A program made the position numbers and the translations under genes. A stretch of 55,160 nt of DNA from Bacteroidales bacterium (lineage in GTDB: Bacteria > Bacteroidota > Bacteroidia > Bacteroidales > UBA1556), in NCBI GenBank assembly GCA_027064095.1, contig JAMOQI010000029.1, positions 1 to 55,160 of the forward strand. Direction: 5' to 3'. The notes below the pieces were generated by a model. The model saw nothing but the letters and a program-made list of their open reading frames with translations. It was not told the origin of the DNA and made no database searches. Positions 1-8,519 of the stretch are shown here, in pieces. How positions within the stretch are numbered: position 1 is the first letter of the stretch; every line of letters starts with the position of its first letter.

Positions 1-1
1 T

Positions 2-532
2 CCCAAACTTTATGGTGAAGACAGCATGGAATATATTTGTGAAACACCTGATAACTATCGTGATTCATTAGAATTACAAAGTATTGATTATGCTTATAAA
101 AATAAAATTGCAATATTGGGAATATGTAGAGGACTACAATTGACTAATGTATACTTTGGTGGCAGTTTAATTAATGATATACCAAGCCAAATTAATTCTA
201 CAATAATTCATAGAGGAGACACAAATATAGCTTATCATAATATCAATATTGTAAATAAGACTTACTTTAAAAGCCTTTATGATTATGATAGTGCGTGGGT
301 AAATTCTTCGCATCACCAAGCTATAAAAAAGTTAGGTCACAATCTGAAAATTTTAGCCTTTGCCAACGATAGTATAATAGAATCAATTGGATTAAAAGAT
401 AATAATTATCCAAATTTCTTTTTAGCAGTGCAATTTCATCCTGAACATTTAGGTTCAAACAATGAATTAGCAATTGTTATAGGTAAAACCTTTATTGGTT
501 CTGCAAGAATTATAAATCAAGAACGAAAATAA
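2..532 (+). CDS. gamma-glutamyl-gamma-aminobutyrate hydrolase-type class I amidotransferase (peptidase C26), 5' partial
   Basis: The frame is open to the left edge, so the N-terminus is missing; an ATG at 26 is internal, because the upstream codons also read like the family (a Pro-Lys-Leu-Tyr-Gly stretch before the conserved Arg-Asp). Counting from that ATG, the nucleophile elbow is GICRG with Cys34, and the His138/Glu140 pair lies in QFHPEH, which completes the Cys-His-Glu triad of class I glutamine amidotransferase-like hydrolases. Members cleave gamma-glutamyl amides such as gamma-Glu-GABA in putrescine breakdown; the true substrate cannot be told here. The acyltransferase gene starts 5 nt downstream, so the two are probably co-transcribed. 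No other polyamine gene is in the window. Confidence 0.8.
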   Translation, partial: PKLYGEDSMEYICETPDNYRDSLELQSIDYAYKNKIAILGICRGLQLTNVYFGGSLINDIPSQINSTIIHRGDTNIAYHNINIVNKTYFKSLYDYDSAWVNSSHHQAIKKLGHNLKILAFANDSIIESIGLKDNNYPNFFLAVQFHPEHLGSNNELAIVIGKTFIGSARIINQERK

Positions 533-537
533 CAACT

Positions 538-1860
538 ATGACAAAATGGTCGCTTGGATATCAACTATTTAGATATTACCTTATTGTAGTTTTTAATTTA
601 TTCTACAAAAGAGTTCAAACCAGAGGAACTAAAAATATTCCTCATGGCAAACCAATTATATTTGCTGCCAATCACCAAAATGCACTAATGGACCCTTTAG
701 CAATATTATTTACAAACCCTGAACAAAGTGTATTTCTAACTCGAGCCGATATCTTCAATAATCCTATTCTATTAAAGATATTTACAGCTTTTAAAATGCT
801 ACCGGTATATCGAATTAGAGATGGTGCTGATAGTCTTAAAAACAACGAACGCATTTTCAATAAAAGTGTAGAAATTCTAGAAGCAAAAATGTCTGTAGCT
901 CTTTTCCCGGAGGCAACACATACTGATAAGAGAAAACTAAGGTCTCTAAAGAAAGCCGTACCAAGAATAGCATTTCTTGCAGAAGAAAAAAACAACTTCA
1001 ATCTTGATTTACAGATAGTTCCTGTTGGAATATATTACGAAGATTATATTCATTCTAATCATAATATCTTTGTAAACTATGGCAAACCTCTTAATTTAAA
1101 GCCTTATGTTGATATTTATAAAGAGAATCAAGCTAAGGCTTATAATTTGTTCAGAGAAGATCTCTCTAAAGCTATTAAAAAACTAATCATTAATATCGAA
1201 GATGAAGAAAATTATAGTCTTTATGAAAGTATTAGGTTGTTGTACCGAAATAGAATGAGAAAAAAACTTAAGTTAAAAACTAAAAGTCCAGCTAACAATT
1301 TCAAAGCTGACCAGGAAACAATCAAAAAGCTTGAAGAATATCACTCAAATAATAATATTGAAGAATTAAAAGTATTATTTCAAAAAACAGAAAGTCTAGG
1401 AAAAAATATAGGTATTAACGACATTAGAATTAGCGCTAAGAATACTATATCTATATTTATAAAATTATTGGGGTTAATTATTGGACTACCCATATACATC
1501 TACGGTCTAATTAATAATTATTTCTACTACAAATTAAGTCTTAAATTTATTCATAAAATAAAAGACCCTCAGTTTTATACTTCTTTTAAATTTGGAATAT
1601 CTGGATTGTTAGCACCTATCATTTATACTATACATTTCATAATATTTTACCTTATAAGCAGTAATATACAATGGTCATTATTATACTTTATTAGTCTTCC
1701 AATTTCAGCTATTTACTCCAATAAATACTATTATTGGCAGCAACAATTTGTTAAAGAATATAAAGTATGGAAAGCTAAATTAACTAATAAAGCAGAATTT
1801 GTAAAATATAATAAGGCTAAAATAGACTTAATTCACAAATTGGATAAAATAACAGAGTAA
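538..1860 (+). CDS. PlsC-type glycerol(-phosphate) acyltransferase with C-terminal membrane region
   Basis: This is a lysophospholipid acyltransferase-fold protein expected to move an acyl chain onto a glycerolipid precursor at the inner membrane. The acceptor motif is NHQNALMD (His46 to Asp52, HX5D rather than the textbook HX4D). The second block is FPEATHTD around residues 123-130 in place of FPEG. Both variants fit my memory of a Bacteroidetes LPLAT subfamily with a long C-terminal half. Residues of about 300-390 contain at least two hydrophobic membrane segments. At 440 aa it is much longer than E. coli PlsC (about 245). It follows the upstream amidotransferase gene by 5 nt. The substrate is not predictable from sequence alone. 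Confidence 0.8.
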   Translation: MTKWSLGYQLFRYYLIVVFNLFYKRVQTRGTKNIPHGKPIIFAANHQNALMDPLAILFTNPEQSVFLTRADIFNNPILLKIFTAFKMLPVYRIRDGADSLKNNERIFNKSVEILEAKMSVALFPEATHTDKRKLRSLKKAVPRIAFLAEEKNNFNLDLQIVPVGIYYEDYIHSNHNIFVNYGKPLNLKPYVDIYKENQAKAYNLFREDLSKAIKKLIINIEDEENYSLYESIRLLYRNRMRKKLKLKTKSPANNFKADQETIKKLEEYHSNNNIEELKVLFQKTESLGKNIGINDIRISAKNTISIFIKLLGLIIGLPIYIYGLINNYFYYKLSLKFIHKIKDPQFYTSFKFGISGLLAPIIYTIHFIIFYLISSNIQWSLLYFISLPISAIYSNKYYYWQQQFVKEYKVWKAKLTNKAEFVKYNKAKIDLIHKLDKITE

Positions 1861-1893
1861 CAGCTTTAATCTATGCGTAGTATTGCTGGAAGG

Positions 1894-1948
1894 AAATAAA
1901 CAAATTATATATTATACTTTTTTCAATAGCTAAAGAAGTATATAAAAA
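1894..1948. repeat. 55-bp direct repeat, copy 1
   Basis: Every base of 1894-1948 matches 2402-2456 (offset 508). The unit itself contains an internal inverted repeat, TATACTT...AAGTATA. It begins 33 nt after the stop codon of the acyltransferase gene. Confidence 0.95.
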
Positions 1949-1960
1949 GGCCACCACTGT

Positions 1961-2001
1961 GGAAGAATTTCTAAAAATTAATATTTTTTAGAAATTCTTC
2001 C
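1961..2001. repeat. 17-bp perfect hairpin
   Basis: Arms at 1961-1977 (GGAAGAATTTCTAAAAA) and 1985-2001 are exact reverse complements around a 7-nt loop. Neither side ends in a clean T-run, so it does not look like an ordinary terminator. Confidence 0.9.
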
Positions 2002-2010
2002 AAATGCAGT

Positions 2011-2037
2011 TATTCATTCACCTTTGGTGAATGAATA
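2011..2037. repeat. 12-bp perfect hairpin with TTT loop
   Basis: TATTCATTCACC (2011-2022) and GGTGAATGAATA (2026-2037) are exact reverse complements separated by three T residues. It lies 9 nt after the preceding hairpin. Confidence 0.9.
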
Positions 2038-2145
2038 TTTCCAAAGCTAATGGCCACTGCTGTATATATAGCATAGTAATAACGATTAAAATTAAACCTG
2101 CATTAATCGCCAAAAAATCAAGCAAAAACATTCAAACACACTCCA

Positions 2146-2193
2146 GCAATGGCTATTGCAGATGGCAGAAAGTCAATCGCTAATATCGATTGA
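2146..2193. repeat. two short hairpins
   Basis: GCAAT/ATTGC (2146-2150 with 2155-2159) and TCAATCG/CGATTGA (2173-2179 with 2187-2193) form two short stem-loops in succession. Individually weak; noted because they continue the palindrome cluster. Confidence 0.6.
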
Positions 2194-2204
2194 ACTTCCG
2201 CATT

Positions 2205-2355
2205 GGTAAGAATTGCGTTAATAAAATAAGGAAATAATTCGTAAAGAAACATATAGCGTTTAACAACGTTAAGGATTTTTCTTTTTCAGAAAAATCCTTA
2301 AAAGGAGGCGTTTATATGTTTTAGAATTATTTCCTTATTTTTAGTAATTCTTGCC
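2205..2355. repeat. about 150-nt nested imperfect palindrome
   Basis: Outer arms GGTAAGAATT (2205-2214) and AATTCTTGCC (2346-2355) pair with one G-U. The next arms, 2224-2240 and 2324-2340, are 17-bp exact complements. Further in, AAACATATA (2247-2255) pairs with TATATGTTT (2313-2321), and the tip is a perfect 12-bp hairpin (AAGGATTTTTCT at 2271-2282 with 2288-2299). The whole segment could extrude as one long hairpin, as expected for a MITE-like or REP-like element. There is no coding sequence inside. Confidence 0.8.
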
Positions 2356-2371
2356 TAGCGGGAGCTTTTTG

Positions 2372-2396
2372 CTTCTTTTTTGCGGCAAAAAAGAAG
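2372..2396. repeat. 12-bp hairpin with 1-nt loop
   Basis: CTTCTTTTTTGC (2372-2383) and GCAAAAAAGAAG (2385-2396) are exact complements around a single G. I believe a similar GAGCTTTTTGCTTCTTTTTTGC-like string recurs in Bacteroidetes intergenic regions, but that is from memory only. Confidence 0.85.
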
Positions 2397-2401
2397 AATG
2401 A

Positions 2402-2456
2402 AAATAAACAAATTATATATTATACTTTTTTCAATAGCTAAAGAAGTATATAAAAA
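2402..2456. repeat. 55-bp direct repeat, copy 2
   Basis: Identical to 1894-1948. Its last 3 nt overlap the start of the citF terminator palindrome, so this copy sits exactly where the citF transcript should end. Confidence 0.95.
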
Positions 2457-2483
2457 AGCCTCAAGCAATTGCTTGAGGCTTTT
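2454..2483. terminator. bidirectional intrinsic terminator (citF end)
   Basis: A 30-bp perfect palindrome (arm AAAAGCCTCAAGCAA, 2454-2468, and its complement 2469-2483) lies 20 nt beyond the citF stop codon. The A/T flanks give a U-run on either strand. It should end the citDE-citF transcript and could also stop transcripts from the left. Confidence 0.85.
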
Positions 2484-2503
2484 CTTTCATCAAGTAAAAA
2501 ATA

Positions 2504-4069
2504 TTACCTTGTCTTAACTTTCCTAACAGAATCGATAACGGTTCCATCTACCCATTTTATAACTGCAATAATTTCATCATCAAGAACTGGTTTCTCTGGA
2601 ACTCCACAAATCCTCTCTGCCTCTTCTTTAAGCTCTTGTAATGTCTTAATTGGCAGCCCACTATTTTTAGCTTTCTCTATTAAATCTTTTCTTAATGGAT
2701 TTATAGCAATTCCTCTTTCGGTAACTATAACATCTATTAGTTCACCAGGTCCACAAAGCGTAGTAACCTCATCAACAATAATTGGAATTCTATCACGGAA
2801 TAAAGGAATAGGAAGAATAACAGTTTTTCCAAAAAGACAATTTTGCCAACCACCAATTCCATGAAGTAGATATCCATCGGAATGGGTTACTACATTTGCA
2901 TTAAAATTAAGATCTACTTCTGTAGCTCCTAGCACCACAACATCAATCATGGAAGCAAAATTACCTTTGCCGTGGTAATTATAACTTGTAAAAGGGCTTG
3001 TATCAACATGATTAGCATTCTCTCTCATAGAGCGCACTCCCTCCAAATCGAAAGTTTGACCATCCAAAATATAATCCACAACACCATCTTCAAGCATTTT
3101 TACAGGATATTTATTACTTCCTGCCCTAATAAATCGGGCTTTCCAATTATTTCGTCTAAGGATTTCTTCAAAATATATACCTATTGACAAAGACGTTCCT
3201 CCTGCACCAGCCTGATAGCTAAAGCCATCATGGATAATTTCTGTTGCTTCGCAAAACTTAGCAGTTAATTCGGCAATTAATAATCTATCAGGGCTTTTAG
3301 TTATATTAGTTGTACCGGATACAATTTTATCAGCATCGCCAACTTTGTCAACTTTTACAGTATAATCAACATAATTGCCATGAATTTGCCAAGGAATACA
3401 TGGGAAAGGAACCATATTATCTGTAACGACGATTACTTTATCAGCATATTGAGAATCTGCAAGAGCAAAGCCAAGCAATCCAGAAGCAGCAGGACCATTT
3501 ACACCATTAGCATTACCAAAGGCATCTGCTGTAGGTGCAGCAATAACGGCAATATCTATATGCACTTCGCCATCCTGCACAGCCTGATACCTTCCACCAT
3601 GAGAGCGCAAAACTCCTACTCCTTTCATACCTCCTTCGCTGGCAAAACGGCCTAAGGCTCCATTCATACTACCTTCAATCCTGTTAATAGTGCCATCTTC
3701 CAAGTATTTAATTAACGGCTCGTGGCAAGGGAAGGAAGCTGATGGATACCAACGTAAATTCTTTACACCTAACTCTTTTGCAATATCGAAAATCTGATTT
3801 GCAATAAGATCCCCATTCCTAAAATGATGATGCGTAGATATTGTCATTCCATCTTTAAGACCAGACTTAATTAAGGCTTCCTTAAGATTAGCGACAGTCT
3901 TATTACCATCAGCAGGAAAGTTGGCACAAGATGATATTGGCGGTGCATATTTTCTTCCTTTAGGAATATATTTACCAACTCCTTGATAAGGAATTTGTGT
4001 TTCTCCATTTATTTCTACCGGCACCATTCTACCGGCAGCATTTTTTACTAACTTCATATTATTCTTCAT
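2504..4069 (-). CDS. citF: citrate lyase alpha subunit (citrate:acetyl-ACP transferase)
   Basis: Full-length (521 aa) match to the CitF family, the subunit that transfers the acetyl-thioester acyl carrier onto citrate to give citryl-ACP. The N-terminal third has the family's ISTHHHFRNGD block and later a SFPCHEPL stretch; glycine-rich CoA-transferase segments follow (for example QAGAGGTSLS). It starts 9 nt after the CitDE stop codon, so alpha, beta and gamma functions come from one transcript. No citC ligase or citX/citG prosthetic-group genes are in view, and these would have to be encoded elsewhere. The role is cytoplasmic citrate cleavage to acetate and oxaloacetate in citrate fermentation. 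Confidence 0.93.
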   Translation of the reverse strand: MKNNMKLVKNAAGRMVPVEINGETQIPYQGVGKYIPKGRKYAPPISSCANFPADGNKTVANLKEALIKSGLKDGMTISTHHHFRNGDLIANQIFDIAKELGVKNLRWYPSASFPCHEPLIKYLEDGTINRIEGSMNGALGRFASEGGMKGVGVLRSHGGRYQAVQDGEVHIDIAVIAAPTADAFGNANGVNGPAASGLLGFALADSQYADKVIVVTDNMVPFPCIPWQIHGNYVDYTVKVDKVGDADKIVSGTTNITKSPDRLLIAELTAKFCEATEIIHDGFSYQAGAGGTSLSIGIYFEEILRRNNWKARFIRAGSNKYPVKMLEDGVVDYILDGQTFDLEGVRSMRENANHVDTSPFTSYNYHGKGNFASMIDVVVLGATEVDLNFNANVVTHSDGYLLHGIGGWQNCLFGKTVILPIPLFRDRIPIIVDEVTTLCGPGELIDVIVTERGIAINPLRKDLIEKAKNSGLPIKTLQELKEEAERICGVPEKPVLDDEIIAVIKWVDGTVIDSVRKVKTR

Positions 4070-4078
4070 ACTTTTCTC

Positions 4079-5305
4079 TTATGCTTCAAAATTGGTTTCC
4101 CAATCTTTATCAATAATTCCAAGACTAATTGCTACATTTAATGTGTTTTCTGCTCTCTTAACTACAGGGGCATCAATCATTTTTGTTCCTAAAGACACAA
4201 CACCAAGTCCCTTTTCTTTTGCCGCTTTAAAAGCCAAGAATATTTTCTGTGCTTTTAAAATTTCCTTTTTCTCTGGCGCAAAATTCTCATGAATTACTGA
4301 TATCTGTCGTGGGTGAATACATCCCATACCATCAAAACCTAAAGATTTGGAGACCTTTGCATTTATTGCCAATGCTTGCATATCAGAGACATCAGAAAAA
4401 ACAGAATCAATAGGTTGTATTCCAGCAGCACGACAAGCATTCACTACAGCAGAACGAGCATAAAAAGACTCTGTTCCTTCGCTTGTTCGCAGCGTGCCTA
4501 TGTCTGCGGTATAATCTTCAAGTCCAATTGCCATTGAAGCCACATTATCGGCCTCAGAAGCTATTTCGTAAGCTTTTACAACACCCAAAGCTGATTCAAT
4601 TATTGGCATTAACCATATTGGATAGTCAATATGATGCTTTATTTTTAACTTATTTATTCTATCATTAACTTGATGAATCTGCTGTGCACTTTCACATTTA
4701 GGAATTAATATCATATTAACGTTGTGAGCTACCACAAAATCCAAATCATCAAGCCCTTGAGGAATTTGATTTATCCTAACCATTCTCTCTGCTCCATAGA
4801 AATTAATATTACGCAAAGCATTTCTAACCATAAAACGAGCCTCAAACTTTTTATCAGGAGCCACAGCATCTTCTAAATCTAGAATAATACCATTTGGATA
4901 ATGAATACCCGCATTCAACATCATATTTGGTGAATTACCAGGAAGATATAATCTTGAGAATCTCATTTTATCTTTGGCTGTAACAGTTGTATTTTCTTCA
5001 ATTTGCGGCAGAAGAAAGTCTTTATCTGTTGTAATCAGGCTTTTAATAGCGGCTTCCATTCTTGCAGAAATAACAGGAGCTATTGCCCCAGAATCATTTA
5101 ATACAATTTTAGCATTTTTGATTTCATAGAAATTCAATATCTCCATTATCAATTCGCGATTGCTATTACCAAACATGGCATTAACTTTAGAATTAATTTG
5201 CAAATCAATTCCTCCACTTTCGCAAATCTCCATTATCACCTGACAATCAGACCTTACTTTAGCACCATAATTCCCAATACTAGACTTTGTTATTATATCA
5301 CTCAT
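4079..5305 (-). CDS. CitD-CitE fusion: citrate lyase acyl-carrier (gamma) plus citryl-lyase (beta) subunit
   Basis: Residues 1 to about 90 match the CitD/ACP family (DLQINSKV followed by the ILNFYEI and DSGAIAPVI segments). Residues of about 110-408 are a complete CitE, the HpcH/HpaI-fold lyase that splits citryl-ACP into oxaloacetate and acetyl-ACP, with RLYLPGNSP, DLEDAVAP and MVRINQIP. In classical CitD the phosphoribosyl-dephospho-CoA arm is carried by Ser14 in a GTLESxD motif. Here the aligned text is GAKVRSDC, which places Arg18 at that position and Ser19 next to it. Ser19 is the likely carrier. The product is one polypeptide where most bacteria use two. First gene of the operon; citF follows after 9 nt. 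Confidence 0.88.
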   Translation of the reverse strand: MSDIITKSSIGNYGAKVRSDCQVIMEICESGGIDLQINSKVNAMFGNSNRELIMEILNFYEIKNAKIVLNDSGAIAPVISARMEAAIKSLITTDKDFLLPQIEENTTVTAKDKMRFSRLYLPGNSPNMMLNAGIHYPNGIILDLEDAVAPDKKFEARFMVRNALRNINFYGAERMVRINQIPQGLDDLDFVVAHNVNMILIPKCESAQQIHQVNDRINKLKIKHHIDYPIWLMPIIESALGVVKAYEIASEADNVASMAIGLEDYTADIGTLRTSEGTESFYARSAVVNACRAAGIQPIDSVFSDVSDMQALAINAKVSKSLGFDGMGCIHPRQISVIHENFAPEKKEILKAQKIFLAFKAAKEKGLGVVSLGTKMIDAPVVKRAENTLNVAISLGIIDKDWETNFEA

Positions 5306-5330
5306 AAATTTCCTTAATATTATTAAACAA

Positions 5331-5338
5331 CAAAGATA
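5331..5338 (-). promoter_or_regulatory. putative -7 box of the citDE-citF operon
   Basis: On the minus strand this reads TATCTTTG, matching the Bacteroidetes TAnnTTTG box, 25 nt upstream of the start codon. No clear TTG/TTTG -33 element lies at the usual spacing. Confidence 0.45.
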
Positions 5339-5460
5339 TAAATTGTTATAATTAATATGATTAATATTTTAAATAATGTATCATTATAAAATCAATTATA
5401 AAACAGCATATAACCAGAGACTGGAAAAATAAATATATTCTCAACAAAATAAAAACAAAA

Positions 5461-5488
5461 AAGCCCTGACTGATATCAGTCAGGGCTT
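5461..5488. terminator. intrinsic terminator after the T9SS cargo gene
   Basis: A 28-bp perfect palindrome (AAGCCCTGACTGAT and its complement) lies 20 nt beyond the stop of the cargo gene. On the minus strand it is followed by a T-rich run, as expected for a strong intrinsic terminator. Confidence 0.88.
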
Positions 5489-5508
5489 AATAATACTTAG
5501 TATATTAT

Positions 5509-8352
5509 TTATCTTTTAATAAATTTCTTAATAGAAGTTCCTTCTTCTGTTTGGAGCTGTAGGAAATATGCTCCAGAAGACAATTCACTTAAGTTAATTT
5601 CTGATTTTTGCTCACCAGAAGCTTGTGTTCCATAATCAATACTATTGATCATTCTACCACTAATATCAAATATATTAACTGTAACTCTTGATGATTTTTT
5701 AAGTTTATATTCAAAATTAGCTATATCAATTACCGGATTAGGATATAATTTAATATTTGATAACTGAGAAGCTTTAGATATAGATTTTTCTTTAATACTC
5801 ATATAAGATTTAGAGGTAAAGAAACCACGTCCATGAGTTGCAGCATAAATCTGACCAGTATTATATACTCCCGGATATATTTGAACAAGAGGAGCTCCAT
5901 TATCATACTTAACTGTTTTTCTCCATGCTAATGCATTTTGCTGTTGGTAAAGCATATATACTGTAACCATTCCACCAATACCATTATCAGACTTAGACCA
6001 TGTTGGATTTGGAGAAAGAATATTATCAGTGGTATAGATACCATATTGAGTTCCAATAATAGCCTGTGTAGAATTATTCAAAGGAATTAATGAAGCATAA
6101 ACAGGAAGATTAGCTGGCAAGTTTCCTTTCTTTATAGCAAATGTAGGATTTGCAGAAGTAGCATTACTTGAGTAATAAACCTGATTATTTCCAGTACCAG
6201 AAAGAGTAACTATAATTCTATTTGCATCAGCAGGATCAATACTAATACTAGAGATAATGCCACTAAAATCTTTAATCAAAGTATCTTGAAGAGCATAAGC
6301 AGTATCACTTATATCAGCATTATGACCTTGTGCATTTAATAAATTCGAAATCCTTAATAAATGATTATCAATTGCATAATATAAATAGTTACCATCACGA
6401 GAAATTTGCATATTCCATACGGCCGATCCAACTGTATTTTCAGAAATCAAATACCATTTTGGAGTTTTATTAACAAAATATAGAGACTGCTTAGTCATCC
6501 AAATACCTTTCATTGTACCTATGAATAATCTACTTTGCACAGGATCAGCAACTTTTATTGTATCTCCCGTATTTAAGCTTTGATTAAGTTTATATGCAAA
6601 TGGATATGCATTATTAATTTCACTTCTACCATCAATAGTATCACCAACAACATAATTAGTGTCAGCAACAATATATACAGAGTCTTCACTATTAGGAAAA
6701 TTTATAGTTTCCCAAAGTATAACAGGAGTAACAAAAGCTCCACCTAAGCCAGATAGCATTTCCGAAGAGTAGAATTCAGGGTCTCCTGAAGAAGGATCTG
6801 CCGGAGCTTGAAATTCTTCACCAAAATCACTAGACCTACCTACATTTCCATAATATAAAGAAGCAAAAATAACATCCTGATTAAGCATAGAAGCAGCAGC
6901 CCATCCACCATCACCACCACGAATCTTACGTGCATTTTGAGGCGAATTACCTTGAAGGTCTAGAAATTGTGTACCGTTATCTTGTGCACCACCTAAAGCC
7001 CCACCATTAGGATGACTTGTTACAGCATAAAATTGAGTCACATTAAAGTTCCTGTTTAAAGTAGCAAAGGTATTACCTCCATCGTTAGTTTTAAAGATAC
7101 CACCATCACATCCAATATAAAATGAATTAGGATTTCCGGGAACAGGAGTATAAACATGTTGGTCGGCATGAACATAATATTTGTAAGAAGGTTTTGTAGG
7201 ATCATCGGCTCTCCATAAAGACTTCTTAGTCCAGCTAAAGCTGGTATTGGTAACCTTAACACCTTTCCATAAATCGATACCTCCAACGTAAACGATATCT
7301 GGATTAGCGGTATTTACCATAACAACATTATCATACCAACCTTGGTTATTTGATCCAAATAAATCAAAAGAAGAACTTCCTCCAACAGCTATTTGATTCC
7401 AATTTGATCCACCATCAATAGTTCTATATATTCCGGTAAAAACACCGTTAGAAGCTACTACTGCATAAATAACATCTGTATTTGAATAGGCAATTCCAAC
7501 CTCTACTCTTGCACCTCCAACATTAGCAGGTGTAGAAGTTGACCAATTAGATCCATCATCAGATATATATATTTTATTACCAGATGTGGCAACTACTCTT
7601 GTACTATTTGGTGCTATTTTAACATCATTAAATGATCCAACTCTAGCTCTAGACCAGTTTACTCCATTATTTGAAGAAGTCCAAAGACCTAAATTGGTAG
7701 CAGCATAAATCACCCCATTCTTGTCAGCAGCAAGCCTATTTACTTTTTGCCAATTGGCAGTTGCCGGAATCTGAGTGTATGTATTTGAATTAGCAGGCTT
7801 ATGATAAACACCAGCACCTAAAGCTCCCGAGTTATAATTAGTATATCCCGGTTGTGCAAGACCTTCACCTGTTCCAACAAACAAATCACCATTATTTGGT
7901 GTTTGACAAATAGAAACAACAGCTAAATTACCATCAAGATTTTCTTGCACCCATGATTGACCTCCGGTTGTAGATTTCCAAAGTCCACCATTAACGCCAC
8001 CGGCATACATTAATTGGTTATTATCTTTATCAATTAATAATGCTCTAACTCTACCTCCAACATTGTTAGGGCCCATTTCTGACCAAGTTAGATTAAGAGA
8101 TTTTGATGACGATAATGTTTTTGCGGCATCTCTTGCAGCTAAAATCTTATCAACTTCAATTTCTCCTGTTTGGAAATTCGCCATTTGTCGATGATAAAAT
8201 TCCATTGCACCATCAATTCCCTCATCATTTTCTTTCTCTGATTTAATATAATTATCAGATTTCTCATTTGACTTTGGTAAAATAGTTAGCGAACCAGCAA
8301 TGATAAACGCTAACAATATAAACAAACTTAATAGTAACTTTTTATGTTTCAT
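5509..8352 (-). CDS. secreted T9SS cargo with Asp-box/beta-propeller repeats and C-terminal sorting domain
   Basis: 947 aa. Residues 1 to about 25 form a signal peptide or N-terminal membrane anchor. The middle consists of repeated Asp-box-like strings (STTGGQSW, SSNNGVNW, SDDGSNW, TIDGGSNW, TNDGGNTF), as in BNR/sortilin-type beta-propellers. The last 80 or so residues are a type A T9SS sorting domain, beginning LYPNPV and ending in the lysine-rich KKFIKR. It should cross the inner membrane by Sec and the outer membrane by the T9SS, with the C-terminal domain removed by PorU. No catalytic residues of a glycosidase can be assigned; binding or adhesion is as likely. Monocistronic, with its own terminator. 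Confidence 0.88.
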   Translation of the reverse strand: MKHKKLLLSLFILLAFIIAGSLTILPKSNEKSDNYIKSEKENDEGIDGAMEFYHRQMANFQTGEIEVDKILAARDAAKTLSSSKSLNLTWSEMGPNNVGGRVRALLIDKDNNQLMYAGGVNGGLWKSTTGGQSWVQENLDGNLAVVSICQTPNNGDLFVGTGEGLAQPGYTNYNSGALGAGVYHKPANSNTYTQIPATANWQKVNRLAADKNGVIYAATNLGLWTSSNNGVNWSRARVGSFNDVKIAPNSTRVVATSGNKIYISDDGSNWSTSTPANVGGARVEVGIAYSNTDVIYAVVASNGVFTGIYRTIDGGSNWNQIAVGGSSSFDLFGSNNQGWYDNVVMVNTANPDIVYVGGIDLWKGVKVTNTSFSWTKKSLWRADDPTKPSYKYYVHADQHVYTPVPGNPNSFYIGCDGGIFKTNDGGNTFATLNRNFNVTQFYAVTSHPNGGALGGAQDNGTQFLDLQGNSPQNARKIRGGDGGWAAASMLNQDVIFASLYYGNVGRSSDFGEEFQAPADPSSGDPEFYSSEMLSGLGGAFVTPVILWETINFPNSEDSVYIVADTNYVVGDTIDGRSEINNAYPFAYKLNQSLNTGDTIKVADPVQSRLFIGTMKGIWMTKQSLYFVNKTPKWYLISENTVGSAVWNMQISRDGNYLYYAIDNHLLRISNLLNAQGHNADISDTAYALQDTLIKDFSGIISSISIDPADANRIIVTLSGTGNNQVYYSSNATSANPTFAIKKGNLPANLPVYASLIPLNNSTQAIIGTQYGIYTTDNILSPNPTWSKSDNGIGGMVTVYMLYQQQNALAWRKTVKYDNGAPLVQIYPGVYNTGQIYAATHGRGFFTSKSYMSIKEKSISKASQLSNIKLYPNPVIDIANFEYKLKKSSRVTVNIFDISGRMINSIDYGTQASGEQKSEINLSELSSGAYFLQLQTEEGTSIKKFIKR

Positions 8353-8461
8353 ACCTATTATTCAATAAATTATAAAAATATCTTTTCCTGTACTAAAGTC
8401 GCACAATTTACAGCTTTTTTCTTTATCATCAAGCAATAAATTGCAGTAATAATAAAACACT

Positions 8462-8469
8462 CAAATTTA
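8462..8469 (-). promoter_or_regulatory. putative -7 box of the T9SS cargo gene
   Basis: Minus-strand TAAATTTG fits TAnnTTTG about 110 nt before the start codon. There is no good -33 partner, so this is tentative. Confidence 0.3.
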
Positions 8470-8519
8470 GAATAAATCTAAATTAATTAAACATATATTA
8501 AGTTTTAGGATAATCTTAA

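Larger units (their letters stand above)
1861..2503. other. 643-nt gene-free interval with a cluster of palindromes
   Basis: No convincing coding frame is present. The interval separates the end of the acyltransferase gene from the convergent citF. It holds two identical 55-bp repeats near its ends, at least seven hairpin-forming inverted repeats between and beside them, and the citF terminator. The parts are listed separately below. Confidence 0.85.

Noticed and set aside
2205-2355. Integron attC-like site
   Set aside because: The palindrome has some GTT/AAC triplets, but the paired RYYYAAC and GTTRRRY core sites are not in the right places and no cassette or integrase is visible.
1894-2456. 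CRISPR array
   Set aside because: Only two direct repeats 508 nt apart with unrelated palindromes between them; no regular spacers and no cas genes.
2972-3655. Plus-strand frames inside citF (and similar antisense frames inside eno, rpoA, fusA and others)
   Set aside because: They lie wholly within strongly supported genes on the other strand and have no recognisable protein features.
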